DNA of 64,000 nt from positions 42,421-106,420 of the forward strand of contig JAAUZV010000006.1 in NCBI GenBank assembly GCA_014804425.1. The letters are read 5' to 3'. The notes under the pieces were generated by a model. It searched no databases. It was not told where the DNA came from and was given only the letters and a program-made list of their open reading frames with translations. The position numbers were made by a program, and so were the translations under genes. Source of the stretch: Lachnospiraceae bacterium. Its GTDB lineage: Bacteria > Bacillota > Clostridia > Lachnospirales > Lachnospiraceae. This document shows, one piece after another, positions 39,566 to 49,192 of this stretch; within the stretch, counting starts at the first letter, position 1; the number at the start of each line of letters is the position of its first letter.

Positions 39566-42119
39566 AACATAACCTCAATTCGTCCGCGCACGCGATCAAT
39601 CCCTTCAACAGCTTCGGGTTGAAGCTGCCGCATTCCCCGTTGAGGATCATGTCCACCGCCTTCTCGTGGGTATACGCGGGCTTATATACGCGGGGACTCA
39701 CAAGCGCATCATATACATCCACCAGACTGACGATCTGACCCCAGATCGGAATCTCATCACCGACCAGATGATCGGGATAGCCTCTGCCGTCATAGCGTTC
39801 GTGATGATAGCGACAGATTTCCCTGCAATAAGCGGAAAATTCATTATCCTGCCCCACCTCGATCGAGTTGAGAATATCATAGCCCCTCGTTGTGTGCGTC
39901 TTCATGACCTCGAACTCATCCGCAGTCAGTCTGCCCGGCTTATTTAAGATTGCGTCCGGAATGGATATTTTACCGACGTCATGCATTGATGCCGCCATCG
40001 TGATCTTTTCTATTTTTTCCGGCGTCAGATCATACTCCGGCTCCTGCTCTGCAAGATAGGTTGCCACAATTTTTGTGAGCTGCTTTGTCCGCATGATATG
40101 TTCCCCGGAGTCGCTGTCCCTGAACTCCACGAGCGCGCCGAGCGAATCAATGATTTTTTCACTAAATCTCTGATATTTGACCTGTTCGTCATACTTTTGC
40201 TTCAAAAGCTCCTGTTTCTTGAGCTCGTCCACACATTTTGCCAGACAGATAAACTGGCCCTCGCCATGCTGTGCACGGCGGATCAGGATCGTATACCAAT
40301 GATAATCCGGTCCTAAGCCGTCCCGCACCCGAATATCAAAATAAACCTCCTTGCGCCCTTTGGAAAACGCCGACGGCGACGACAGATACATCCGTTTTGC
40401 GCGGAAGTTGTCCAAATCGTCCGGATAAATGCGGGTCCGCTCATATGCCGCGACGATACGCGTTAATTTTCTCACGATCGGCCTATTCTGCGTCCGCTCG
40501 TCTCCAAGGCGGAATACCTGACAAATATCCTTTTGCAGGTCCACGACATACAGTCTTTGGAACGAATCCTGAAACATGAAGCCCATCTGCTCAAGAAGCT
40601 GCTCGTTCGTATTTTCCAGACTTTTTTCACGCGATATATCTTCAATGATACCTACAATATAGGTATGCCCGTCCGAATCGCCCATGTCCTTACATTTTAC
40701 GCGATGCCAGGAATATTCCTGCGCTTCTCGACTTTTTATCCTGATCTCGACTGCCTCTCTGTTACCTCCCTTAAATACCGTGAGCAGCTTATCCACATCC
40801 TCAGGATGCACCTCGCCCCTTTTACCCATTTCCTCACAGCATTTCTCAATATGATACGGTACCAGCCTGCCCTGCTCATCCTTTGACAAACAATGCATGG
40901 TCAGCACGTCGCTCCTTATGTCATATTCAAAGCGGATATTGCCGGTCGCACCCATCGCAAGATCGGAGCGCACCTGCTCCTCCGTCAAATGAATCTGTGC
41001 GTTTTTCAGCTCCGTAATATCCATACGGATACCGAGATATACCGGTTTACCGTCACGCTCCTCCAGCTTCACACCGCTCATTTGTACCCAGCGGAGCCGC
41101 CTGCTCCGCCCCATGCGGATCCGGTAGATCACGTCAAACGGCTCACCCGTTTTCGCCTTTTCCAAAATAACCCTGCACACCTCCGCACGGTCCGCAGGCA
41201 GCACATGAGCGATATAGCCGCCCTGATAGTCCTCTTTCTTTTTTTCCGCCAGCTTGTAGAACTCCTCGTTCACATGCACGATCGTTAATTGCTCATCTGC
41301 AACAAACTGCACAACGCCGCCCGGAATCGCCGCATATGCAGCATCCAGTGTTGTCTGGAGCTTCTGCTGCAGGCTCATGCGAAAATCGATATTTCTCATC
41401 AGACCTACGCAGGAAACACGCGCCAGATCCGCCGTATACACCCGCACAAACCGAAGCGCCATCCAATGATAGTCACCGTCCGGCTCCTTCATCCGAAACT
41501 CGATATGCACCTCATCCCCGTCTTTTGCAAGCTGTTCCAGCAGATAGCAAAGATCCGTTTTCTTTGTAAATTCCTCGCGATAATCAGGATGAACCCCTTC
41601 GCCAAGCATCTGCATCGCCTTTATGAAATTTCCGTGATCGCCTTTCTGAAACGCGGTCTTTCCATCCGCCGCCAGTACCATATGCGCGTTACCTGTCAGA
41701 TTAACGGCAGTCACAACAGAGTACACGGACGAGAGCGTATCTCCCATGATCTTGGACAGCTCCGACTTAAACTTCTCCGCCTCGTCCAAATAAGTCAGCA
41801 TAAAATATACCACATACGCAGGCGTTCCGTCCCAGCTGAACTCGTCAAACCACACATCGGTCTCCCCACCGAAATCCGGCAGATACAGCCGGTAGCGCTC
41901 ATCCGTTTCCTTTCCGTCTGCATGCCGGCGTAACGCCCTTAATATTCGTTTTGCATTACTATCTTCTTCAAAAACGGGCTGAATGCCTGTTCCCGCTTCC
42001 GCCGCCGGATACGCTCGGCGAAACGTCTCATTTGCATATAAAACGATATGCTCGTCCCGCGACAATACAACGATGCCGACATTGGACATATGCTCCAATA
42101 TTTTCTCAAACCGCTCCAT
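39558..42119 (-). CDS. Multi-PAS/HD-GYP domain signalling protein
   Basis: PAS segments plus SGEHIMRTKQLTKIVATYL...MHDVGKISIPDAILNKPGRLTADEFEVMKTHTTRG...YHHERYDGRGYP...DVYDAL. Confidence 0.93.
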   Translation of the reverse strand: MERFEKILEHMSNVGIVVLSRDEHIVLYANETFRRAYPAAEAGTGIQPVFEEDSNAKRILRALRRHADGKETDERYRLYLPDFGGETDVWFDEFSWDGTPAYVVYFMLTYLDEAEKFKSELSKIMGDTLSSVYSVVTAVNLTGNAHMVLAADGKTAFQKGDHGNFIKAMQMLGEGVHPDYREEFTKKTDLCYLLEQLAKDGDEVHIEFRMKEPDGDYHWMALRFVRVYTADLARVSCVGLMRNIDFRMSLQQKLQTTLDAAYAAIPGGVVQFVADEQLTIVHVNEEFYKLAEKKKEDYQGGYIAHVLPADRAEVCRVILEKAKTGEPFDVIYRIRMGRSRRLRWVQMSGVKLEERDGKPVYLGIRMDITELKNAQIHLTEEQVRSDLAMGATGNIRFEYDIRSDVLTMHCLSKDEQGRLVPYHIEKCCEEMGKRGEVHPEDVDKLLTVFKGGNREAVEIRIKSREAQEYSWHRVKCKDMGDSDGHTYIVGIIEDISREKSLENTNEQLLEQMGFMFQDSFQRLYVVDLQKDICQVFRLGDERTQNRPIVRKLTRIVAAYERTRIYPDDLDNFRAKRMYLSSPSAFSKGRKEVYFDIRVRDGLGPDYHWYTILIRRAQHGEGQFICLAKCVDELKKQELLKQKYDEQVKYQRFSEKIIDSLGALVEFRDSDSGEHIMRTKQLTKIVATYLAEQEPEYDLTPEKIEKITMAASMHDVGKISIPDAILNKPGRLTADEFEVMKTHTTRGYDILNSIEVGQDNEFSAYCREICRYHHERYDGRGYPDHLVGDEIPIWGQIVSLVDVYDALVSPRVYKPAYTHEKAVDMILNGECGSFNPKLLKGLIACADELRLCYE

Positions 42120-42355
42120 GCCGCTCCTCCTTCCGTTCCATGGCATTTCCGCCTGCGCATAAGCATCCCCGACTCGTTCTCTCGGGGCTTCCCTCCCGCC
42201 TGCGCTTATGCGGATCATCTTTCCGGACCGCCCACGCGATCAATATTGAATTTATTATAGCATATTTTTCCTTGTATCAAAAGTCGTTCCTATGAAAAAA
42301 ATTGTGATGAAAGGTTATCATATTTCACGAAAATAAATATCGCGCAAAAAAGTAA

Positions 42356-42384
42356 TTGACAAGTGCGGCCGCATCATGTATATT
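42356..42384 (+). promoter_or_regulatory. tRNA-Gly promoter
   Basis: TTGACA-17-TATATT. Confidence 0.9.
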
Positions 42385-42411
42385 GTTAGTTGTCCGTATG
42401 AATTACGGTAT

Positions 42412-42484
42412 GCGCGAGTGGCTCAGTTGGTGGAGCGCGACCTTGCCAAGGTCGAGGCCGCGGGTTCGAGTCCCGTCTCGCGCT
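42412..42484 (+). tRNA. tRNA-Gly (anticodon GCC)
   Basis: GCGCGAG acceptor pairs with CTCGCGC; anticodon arm CGACC-TTGCCAA-GGTCG; GGTTCGAGTCC T-arm. Confidence 0.97.
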
Positions 42485-42490
42485 CTTATA

Positions 42491-42521
42491 AAAGACTCTC
42501 GCTGATGCGGGAGTCTTTTTT
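42491..42521 (+). terminator. Terminator after tRNA-Gly
   Basis: AAAGACTCTCGCTGATGCGGGAGTCTTTTTT. Confidence 0.9.
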
Positions 42522-42581
42522 CGTATCACAGCCAAAAGGGGAGCACGCTTTCTATGCGTCTCCCCTTTATTGATCGATTAT

Positions 42582-44279
42582 TTATTCGCCCTCCGGCAGA
42601 AGACTTCCGTTGTCTTCTCCGTTTTCTTCTCCTTCACCTCCTTCCGCACCGTCGCCCGCTCCCGGGTCCTCAGTGCCGCCCGCACTATCCGCAGGCACGC
42701 CTCCCGGCACATCGGCAAGCGTCATACCCGCACACTTCACACGATAGATACGCATCAGAGACTCCTCAATCCGCTCGATCGAGATCTCGCCGTTGTTGAC
42801 CGCGTCCAGCACGCCCTGATAAGCCTCCTTGAAATTATCCGGCTTCAGGATCATGTCACAGCCCGCATTGATCGCATCCACCGCCGCCTGTGCAGACGTA
42901 TAATAAGTCGTGATCGCGCCCATGTCCATGGCGTCCGTGATGATGATGCCCTCATAGCCAAGCTGCATGCGCAGGATTCTCGTGACAACGTCAGAGCTCA
43001 TGGACGCCGGCGTGTAATCCCATGTGATACCCGGAACCGAGATATGGCTTACCATAATAAAATCCGGGTTGGCCTGTATCGCCATTTGGAACGGAATGAT
43101 CTCCGTCGCGAGCAGATTCGCTTCCGTCATTTCATTCGTTGCCCGCCCGTTATGGGAATCGGCATCCGTGCTTCCATGCCCCGGAAAATGCTTCACGCAC
43201 GCGCTGACTCCGTTTTCCTGTAAGCCCATGACCGCCTGTGAAACAAGCATGGCGACCGTATCCGCCTCTGTGCCGAACGAACGCTCCGCAAACATACTGT
43301 TTTGCCCGTCATAAATATCGGCAACCGGAGCAAAATTCACATTAAATCCGTATTTAGCCAGATACTGTCCGATCTCGGCATAGGCGATATAGACCGATCC
43401 GCCGTCTCCTGATGCGCCAAGTTCCCGCGCGCTGCCGACATTACTAACCTCGCTTAAGGAATCCGCCACTCTTGAGACGCTTCCGCCTTCCTCGTCCACG
43501 CCGAAAAACAGCGGGTACTTACTCATTTCCCGTGTTCCGGCAAGCATTTCCGTGATCTGATCCGCACTTTGGATATTCGAACCAAAATAAATCAGTCCTC
43601 CGACCGCATATTGATCCAACGCTTCCTGCGTCTTTGCGCCCGCTCTCACCGCCTGCGTCACGTTCTCCATCATGGATTCGGGTGTCACAAAAAACAATCC
43701 CGCAACCTTTTCCTCAGTCGTCATCTGCGCGATATAATACCTCGCCACCTCATCAACGGGATTTACCACCGGTTCGGGTTCCGGTTCCGGTGTCGTCGTG
43801 GGTGAATTGACCGCGATCACCTCCGGCGGCGGCACATCTTCCTCCACGGGCTCAGCAGCCCGTCTCTCATCAATAAACCGGATCAGCTGTTTCCCTGCAA
43901 ACAGCGCACCGCAGGCAAGTCCCGCTACGATCATCAGCAGCACAATATACGCAATGATCTGATTGCGTATCCTTCGTTTTCTTCTGATCACGCGCTTTGC
44001 AGATCGCTCCTCTGAATAATCTCCGTTTTCCGCATCTTCTTCGACATAAGATTCTTCCAAGCCGTCCTCATCAGAGGCAGCTTCATCGGCATACGCCTCT
44101 GCATCATCCTCGTAGGCTTCTTCCGTGTCGTCCTCCGCCTCGTCCTCATAAATCTCTTCCGCGCCGTCTTCCATCTCGTCCTCGTAAATCTCTTCCGCGC
44201 CGTCTTCTTGCTCTATTTCATCGAACTCTTCTTCGTATTGCTCGTCCTCGTAAAGCTCCATGTTTTTCTTCTTAAACAT
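42582..44279 (-). CDS. Membrane-anchored glycoside hydrolase family 3 (beta-N-acetylhexosaminidase-like)
   Basis: GVDEEGGSVSRV...NVNFAPVADIYD...CVKHFPGHGSTDADSHNG...IIITDAMDMGAI; acidic cytosolic N-terminus plus one TM. Confidence 0.92.
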   Translation of the reverse strand: MFKKKNMELYEDEQYEEEFDEIEQEDGAEEIYEDEMEDGAEEIYEDEAEDDTEEAYEDDAEAYADEAASDEDGLEESYVEEDAENGDYSEERSAKRVIRRKRRIRNQIIAYIVLLMIVAGLACGALFAGKQLIRFIDERRAAEPVEEDVPPPEVIAVNSPTTTPEPEPEPVVNPVDEVARYYIAQMTTEEKVAGLFFVTPESMMENVTQAVRAGAKTQEALDQYAVGGLIYFGSNIQSADQITEMLAGTREMSKYPLFFGVDEEGGSVSRVADSLSEVSNVGSARELGASGDGGSVYIAYAEIGQYLAKYGFNVNFAPVADIYDGQNSMFAERSFGTEADTVAMLVSQAVMGLQENGVSACVKHFPGHGSTDADSHNGRATNEMTEANLLATEIIPFQMAIQANPDFIMVSHISVPGITWDYTPASMSSDVVTRILRMQLGYEGIIITDAMDMGAITTYYTSAQAAVDAINAGCDMILKPDNFKEAYQGVLDAVNNGEISIERIEESLMRIYRVKCAGMTLADVPGGVPADSAGGTEDPGAGDGAEGGEGEENGEDNGSLLPEGE

Positions 44280-44454
44280 ATCCGTACCTCGCATCATAAA
44301 TATTGTATCTCAATGTGATATTTACTCTTTTACTATACATGATTTTGTGCTATATTTCTACCTATTTATGAAAAAAGCGACACAAAATATTTCCAATTTC
44401 ATTCTATTTACGCCTGCACACTCTATCACCGTTTCTATTTTCAGGCAAACAGAA

Positions 44455-44703
44455 GGGAGTATAAACATCTCGTTTATACTCCCCTCTACTCTTCGTACTC
44501 CACTTGGGTGTACCTCCATTGTTTTTTTCGTATTCGTTCCACTATTCTCATTGTACCCGTCGTACCGTAACCTCTGTTGCTTCTGTTACCTCATTCAGTG
44601 TACTTGTCTACGATGTGCTACTCATTTCTTTCAATATCATAATGCTGCTTTGGTGGACTATACCTTCCTTTCATTAGGATATCTATGTAAATGTGTAACT
44701 TGT
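44455..44703 (-). ncRNA. Candidate structured RNA/leader of about 250 nt
   Basis: Promoter TTGACA-17-TATATT (44710-44738), no convincing ORF, strong hairpin GGGAGTATAAAC-GAGAT-GTTTATACTCCC at 44455-44483. Confidence 0.5.
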
Positions 44704-44892
44704 AAGTATAATATAATACATGTCAGCTATTTTGTCAATACATTTTTTGAAAATTTTTTAAGTTTTTTGTTGATTTGTTTATATTGTTATAATTTTGTAT
44801 TCAATTAATTATTTTTAATTCAATTTTCAGTTATTTTCAGACAACTTCTTCTTTTTGTTTGCTTTTTTGCTCTCTTTTCGTTCAATTTCATC

Positions 44893-45666
44893 TCAAAAAA
44901 ATGAAAACAGGAAAATAACAGCGCCCAGCACAACAAGCACAATTCCCGTCGCCCGATTTAACGTTTTCGGCGCTGCTTTATTTGCAAAACGCGCCGCAAT
45001 CTGTGCCCACAATAAGGTAAAGATTACACAGAGCACAAGCGTCAGCATATCGGGCGCGCCTCCGATCGCGAAATGGGACGCCGCTCCCGTCAGTGCCGTA
45101 AAGCTCATAATAAATACACTTGTTCCGACCGCAGTCTTTAGCTCATAGCCAAGCACGGTGGTCAACACCAGCAGCAGCATCATACCGCCTCCCGCACCGA
45201 CAAATCCACAGATAAAACCAATGAGCACACCACACACAATCGACTGTACCAGACGTTTTTTTGCAGATACTGCCTGCATGGACTCCTTTGTCGTCATGAC
45301 CGGCTTTACAATAAATTTAATACCAAGCAGGAATGTCATGCATACAGAAAAGCTTCCCATCGTTCCGGATGGCACAAGACTAGAAATATAGCTTCCCACC
45401 ATCGTAAACAACAGAACGGTGCCCATCATCACAAGTCCGTTCTTCACGTCCAGATTTTTATTCTTTCCATAGGTATACGCCGACACTGCACTGGCAAGTA
45501 CATCGGATGCAAGCGCAATTCCCACTGCCAGATACGGCTCCATGCCAAGAAACGTAATGAGCATGGGGGAGATCACCGCAGCCGCACTCATTCCAGCAAA
45601 TCCTGTGCCGAGCCCCGCCCCCATTCCGGCAAAAAACGTCACAACCGTAGTTATCAATATTTCCAT
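44893..45666 (-). CDS. TauE/SafE family sulfite exporter-like permease
   Basis: MGAGLGTGFAGMSAAAVISPMLITFLGMEPYLAVGIALASDVLAS...GFICGFVGAGGGMMLL. Confidence 0.92.
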   Translation of the reverse strand: MEILITTVVTFFAGMGAGLGTGFAGMSAAAVISPMLITFLGMEPYLAVGIALASDVLASAVSAYTYGKNKNLDVKNGLVMMGTVLLFTMVGSYISSLVPSGTMGSFSVCMTFLLGIKFIVKPVMTTKESMQAVSAKKRLVQSIVCGVLIGFICGFVGAGGGMMLLLVLTTVLGYELKTAVGTSVFIMSFTALTGAASHFAIGGAPDMLTLVLCVIFTLLWAQIAARFANKAAPKTLNRATGIVLVVLGAVIFLFSFF

Positions 45667-45685
45667 AAAATCCTCCTCTTTCAAG

Positions 45686-45770
45686 CAGACCACAGGTTTG
45701 CGCACAAGCGCAAATTCTCGCGATAGAAAATCTCCTCCGAATTAGACTATTCTAATTCCGGAGGAGATTA
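45686..45770. repeat. Hairpin repeat family B, copy 2
   Basis: CAGACCACAGGTTTGCGCACAAGCGCAAATTCTCGCG then stem AATCTCCTCCGAATTAGA..TCTAATTCCGGAGGAGATT. Confidence 0.65.
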
Positions 45771-45799
45771 AAATCAATAAAGTATTTATGAAATTTATA

Positions 45800-47161
45800 T
45801 TATTCATTTCTAATCGCGGCGAGCGGGCTTAATCTCATTGCACGAAGGGACGGGAAGAATCCCGCGATCGTACCTACCACGACTGCAAAACCGATACCGA
45901 GCAGGATCAGCCATGGCGGAATATAGGACATCTCACCCCGCATGCCCATAAATCCGCTCTCCGAATTCATGGCAAGCTTATTCAAAACTGCGGATGCGCC
46001 ATAGCTTATGCCAACGCCGAATATGCCGCCGATAAAGCCGATGAATGCCGCTTCAAGCAGGAACATGCCCTGGATATTGTGCATGTTACAGCCAAGCACC
46101 TTCATGACACCAATCTCCTTGGTACGCTCGTAAATGGACATCATCATCGTATTGGCAATACCGATCGCCGCCACAAACAGCGAGACAGCGCCGATGCCGC
46201 CGAGTACCGCCTGCACCATTTCGTACTGCTTCTGCGCATACTCCACCCATTCCATATTGCTGTTCGCCTGATAGCCCAAATTCTGAATCTGCTCCTGCAC
46301 CTCGGTCACATGATCCGTACTGTCCACGTTCACAACAACATGATTATAATAAAAGTCCTTATAGGGTTTTCCCGCTCTCGTTGTCGGCTGACCCGGAATC
46401 GCTTTATTCTTGAATACCTGCTTCAGCTTCGTGATCAATTGCTCAATGTCACAGAACGCTGCGTAATTCCAACGCTGATATTCCTCCGACTCCGCACGCT
46501 CGAAGCCGACCGCCGGTACGATATACTTTTTCGGTTTTGCAACCGAAGAATCCCACTGAGAACTATAGAAAGCGTCCGTGTCAAAAGTAATAAAGATATT
46601 CCCGTTCATAAAATCAAGATCTTCAAATTGGCTCGGATCCTCCCAATAGTAAGTATAGTTCTTGGCAATGTAAAAATTACTGATCACATTATTTCCGTAA
46701 AAGAGCGTCAGTTCCGTATCATCCGCCGACGGCAGCCGTCCCTGTTCCGGCTCCATTCCCTCTGCCTCCAGTGCTTCCAAGGACATCCCCTGAATATTAA
46801 GCCAGCCGCGGTACTTTCCCGACTGCGCAATTGCACTGATCTCCAAAATCGGAGACGCATAGGTAACATGGTCAATCCCCTCAAACAGCTCCACAGTTGA
46901 ATCACTCAAGTAACCTTCGGTCGGATCGGTGGAGCTGCTGGATGAGCTATAATAATTACCGTAGGAATACACATCGATCGCCGTCATGCTCCCGTACGAC
47001 TCCATCTGCTCCATGGTTGCTTTGTCGAGTCCAAGTCCTATGGAAATCATGACGACTATGGATGCCGTACCGATCACAACACCAAGGATTGTCAGGATTG
47101 TCCGGATTTTTCTTTTCCACAAATTGCCGGCGCTCATGCGCAGCATATCCACAAAACGCAT
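45800..47161 (-). CDS. MacB/FtsX-like ABC transporter permease
   Basis: NLWKRKIRTILTILGVVIGTASIVVMISIGLG...IGIANTMMMSIYERTKEIGVMKVLG. Confidence 0.93.
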   Translation of the reverse strand: MRFVDMLRMSAGNLWKRKIRTILTILGVVIGTASIVVMISIGLGLDKATMEQMESYGSMTAIDVYSYGNYYSSSSSSTDPTEGYLSDSTVELFEGIDHVTYASPILEISAIAQSGKYRGWLNIQGMSLEALEAEGMEPEQGRLPSADDTELTLFYGNNVISNFYIAKNYTYYWEDPSQFEDLDFMNGNIFITFDTDAFYSSQWDSSVAKPKKYIVPAVGFERAESEEYQRWNYAAFCDIEQLITKLKQVFKNKAIPGQPTTRAGKPYKDFYYNHVVVNVDSTDHVTEVQEQIQNLGYQANSNMEWVEYAQKQYEMVQAVLGGIGAVSLFVAAIGIANTMMMSIYERTKEIGVMKVLGCNMHNIQGMFLLEAAFIGFIGGIFGVGISYGASAVLNKLAMNSESGFMGMRGEMSYIPPWLILLGIGFAVVVGTIAGFFPSLRAMRLSPLAAIRNE

Positions 47162-47182
47162 ATTATCCGTCCTTCCCCAAGC

Positions 47183-49120
47183 TTAGAGTATCTCATCCGT
47201 GCTCGAATCCTCAAGCTCCTTCAGCATTTTCTTTTTCTTTTTCGTCTTTACTACAATGATCACGATCACAATGATCACAACGACTGCTGCTGCGATCCCT
47301 GCCGCAATATAGATCCATGTATTGCTCTTTTCATCGAGTTCGGCATCGCCCATCGTATCCATATCCATACCCGGGTCCCACGCGCCGAAATCTTCATAGC
47401 TCATTTCATAAATGAAAAGATCGATCTCTTTTTCTACCGTCGTTACATTGCCGCTCTCATCCTCATAGGATATGTAAGCAGTTACGGTTCCATCATTCGG
47501 GGCGATCGCTGTTACCATCGTATCAACGTTTCCTGTTCCGCCCGATTCGAGCTTACCGACAAACACATCGCCGCCGCTTACATAGTTTTGATCGAATTTT
47601 ACCTGCACGTTATACAGCGTTGTCTTACCGGTATTATAGATGCTGAACATAACGTTGGATTCTTCACCCGTTCCGCAGGAGCTCGGCCATAAGTCCACGG
47701 AGCTGATGTCGTATTTCGACTCCTGATAGATCGGAATGGACACATTTGCTGTCTGAGTATACGGATTCGCCTTATCATCCTCATAATCCATATTGACATT
47801 CAGCACATACGGCTTCTGTGAGAGATCCGCCCGAGCCGTCATCTCGATCGCCAGATCCAGACTTCCGCCCGGAGAGATCGAATTTTGGAAAATCGTGCTC
47901 GATCCCGAAGTCGGCAAAAACGGCGCAACGCCGGCAACGGAATTTCCCTGTCCGTCCGTGCTGGAAGCCGCCTCAAGATCAAAAAGGATATTAGTAACCG
48001 TCGTATCCACCGAGGTATTCTGCACATGCAGTGTAAGTGTGAATGTATCGCCCGCAAATATCTGTGCAGGATTCGTCTCGAAACCGGTTACGATAATACG
48101 CGGTGTGGAGGTTCTGCCGCCCTCATTGTCATTATCCACTTCCGGCGAGCCCTGTACATAGACATAGGTAACAAGCTCCGTCGTCTCCATCTGATTGTTC
48201 CGATCGTAACGCACGGTAAACTTCATTTCATAATAGCCGGTTGCAACGTCATCCCTTGTCTGGAATATCCAGCTGACCTCCTGCCTGTGGTCATAGAGTG
48301 TCTCCGTATTGTCATTTCCCGCAAGTGAAAGAATGATGCGGCTGTAATCGGTCTGCTCAATCTCAAACGGCCATGCCTTGGAATCCGCGGAAATCTGCGG
48401 AGTCACAACGACCTCGTTCAAATATTCCTCACAGTAATTGATGACCGGAAGCACGACCTGACAGGACTTCCCGTAAACCGCCGTCGGTATCTCCCAGTTA
48501 CTGTAGAGACCGATATATTCGCTTGTAGAAGCACGCGGGATTTCCTCCATACCGTACTTTGCAGCGAACTGTTCCATCTGACTCATGATCTGACTGACAT
48601 AGCTCATGCGCTCCGCCGAGTCCATGCCGGGGTTCGATTCCAAAAATTGTTTGGCATTATTGCATATGGTACTGAGCTTTGCCGCATTTTCCACGGTAAA
48701 AATGTAAATGGTCTTCAGATTGGAACAATAATTATCCAGCTTTGCCTTTGAATAAGAAACCGTGTATTCGAACACGTCATCTTCTTCTATTATGATCGGC
48801 GAATCTGTCGAGCCGCCACCCACATCATAGACTACCGGGGCGGATACCGGAACGTCATCTTCATCATCAGCGGGGGTCGGTGTAACTCCCGAATCCGAAT
48901 CCGTGTCGCCACCGGACGTTCCTTCCCCCTCAGTGCCATCACCGTCGGTATCTGGAGTATTCTTGTCATCGGACGTTTCTTCGCCGCCACTTTCACCTTC
49001 ATCCGCCATTACAACACCCAGGCCGTCCCCTCCTATTCCATAGGTTCCTGACAAGTCCGCGAGCAGCATCGCCGCTATCGTTCCTGTCAGCATGATCAGG
49101 TTTCTTATTTTTCTTCTCAT
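47183..49120 (-). CDS. Secreted/membrane protein with CARDB-like repeats, accessory to the ABC transporter
   Basis: Signal peptide, beta-rich repeats (FAGDTFTLTLHVQNTSVDTTVTN; ESNVMFSIYNTGKTTLYNVQV), C-terminal TM plus KTKKKKK. Confidence 0.75.
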   Translation of the reverse strand: MRRKIRNLIMLTGTIAAMLLADLSGTYGIGGDGLGVVMADEGESGGEETSDDKNTPDTDGDGTEGEGTSGGDTDSDSGVTPTPADDEDDVPVSAPVVYDVGGGSTDSPIIIEEDDVFEYTVSYSKAKLDNYCSNLKTIYIFTVENAAKLSTICNNAKQFLESNPGMDSAERMSYVSQIMSQMEQFAAKYGMEEIPRASTSEYIGLYSNWEIPTAVYGKSCQVVLPVINYCEEYLNEVVVTPQISADSKAWPFEIEQTDYSRIILSLAGNDNTETLYDHRQEVSWIFQTRDDVATGYYEMKFTVRYDRNNQMETTELVTYVYVQGSPEVDNDNEGGRTSTPRIIVTGFETNPAQIFAGDTFTLTLHVQNTSVDTTVTNILFDLEAASSTDGQGNSVAGVAPFLPTSGSSTIFQNSISPGGSLDLAIEMTARADLSQKPYVLNVNMDYEDDKANPYTQTANVSIPIYQESKYDISSVDLWPSSCGTGEESNVMFSIYNTGKTTLYNVQVKFDQNYVSGGDVFVGKLESGGTGNVDTMVTAIAPNDGTVTAYISYEDESGNVTTVEKEIDLFIYEMSYEDFGAWDPGMDMDTMGDAELDEKSNTWIYIAAGIAAAVVVIIVIVIIVVKTKKKKKMLKELEDSSTDEIL

Positions 49121-49192
49121 GACTCTCCCTCTTTCCGTTTATTGACTTTCTGTTCACTCTCTATTCATTCGCGCCGATTGACCCGTTATCCT

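Noticed and set aside
44260-44808. 182-aa + strand ORF in AT-rich gap
   Set aside because: Low-complexity Phe/Tyr/Cys-rich translation, no SD, starts inside the GH3 gene on the opposite strand; the minus-strand promoter fits better with an RNA
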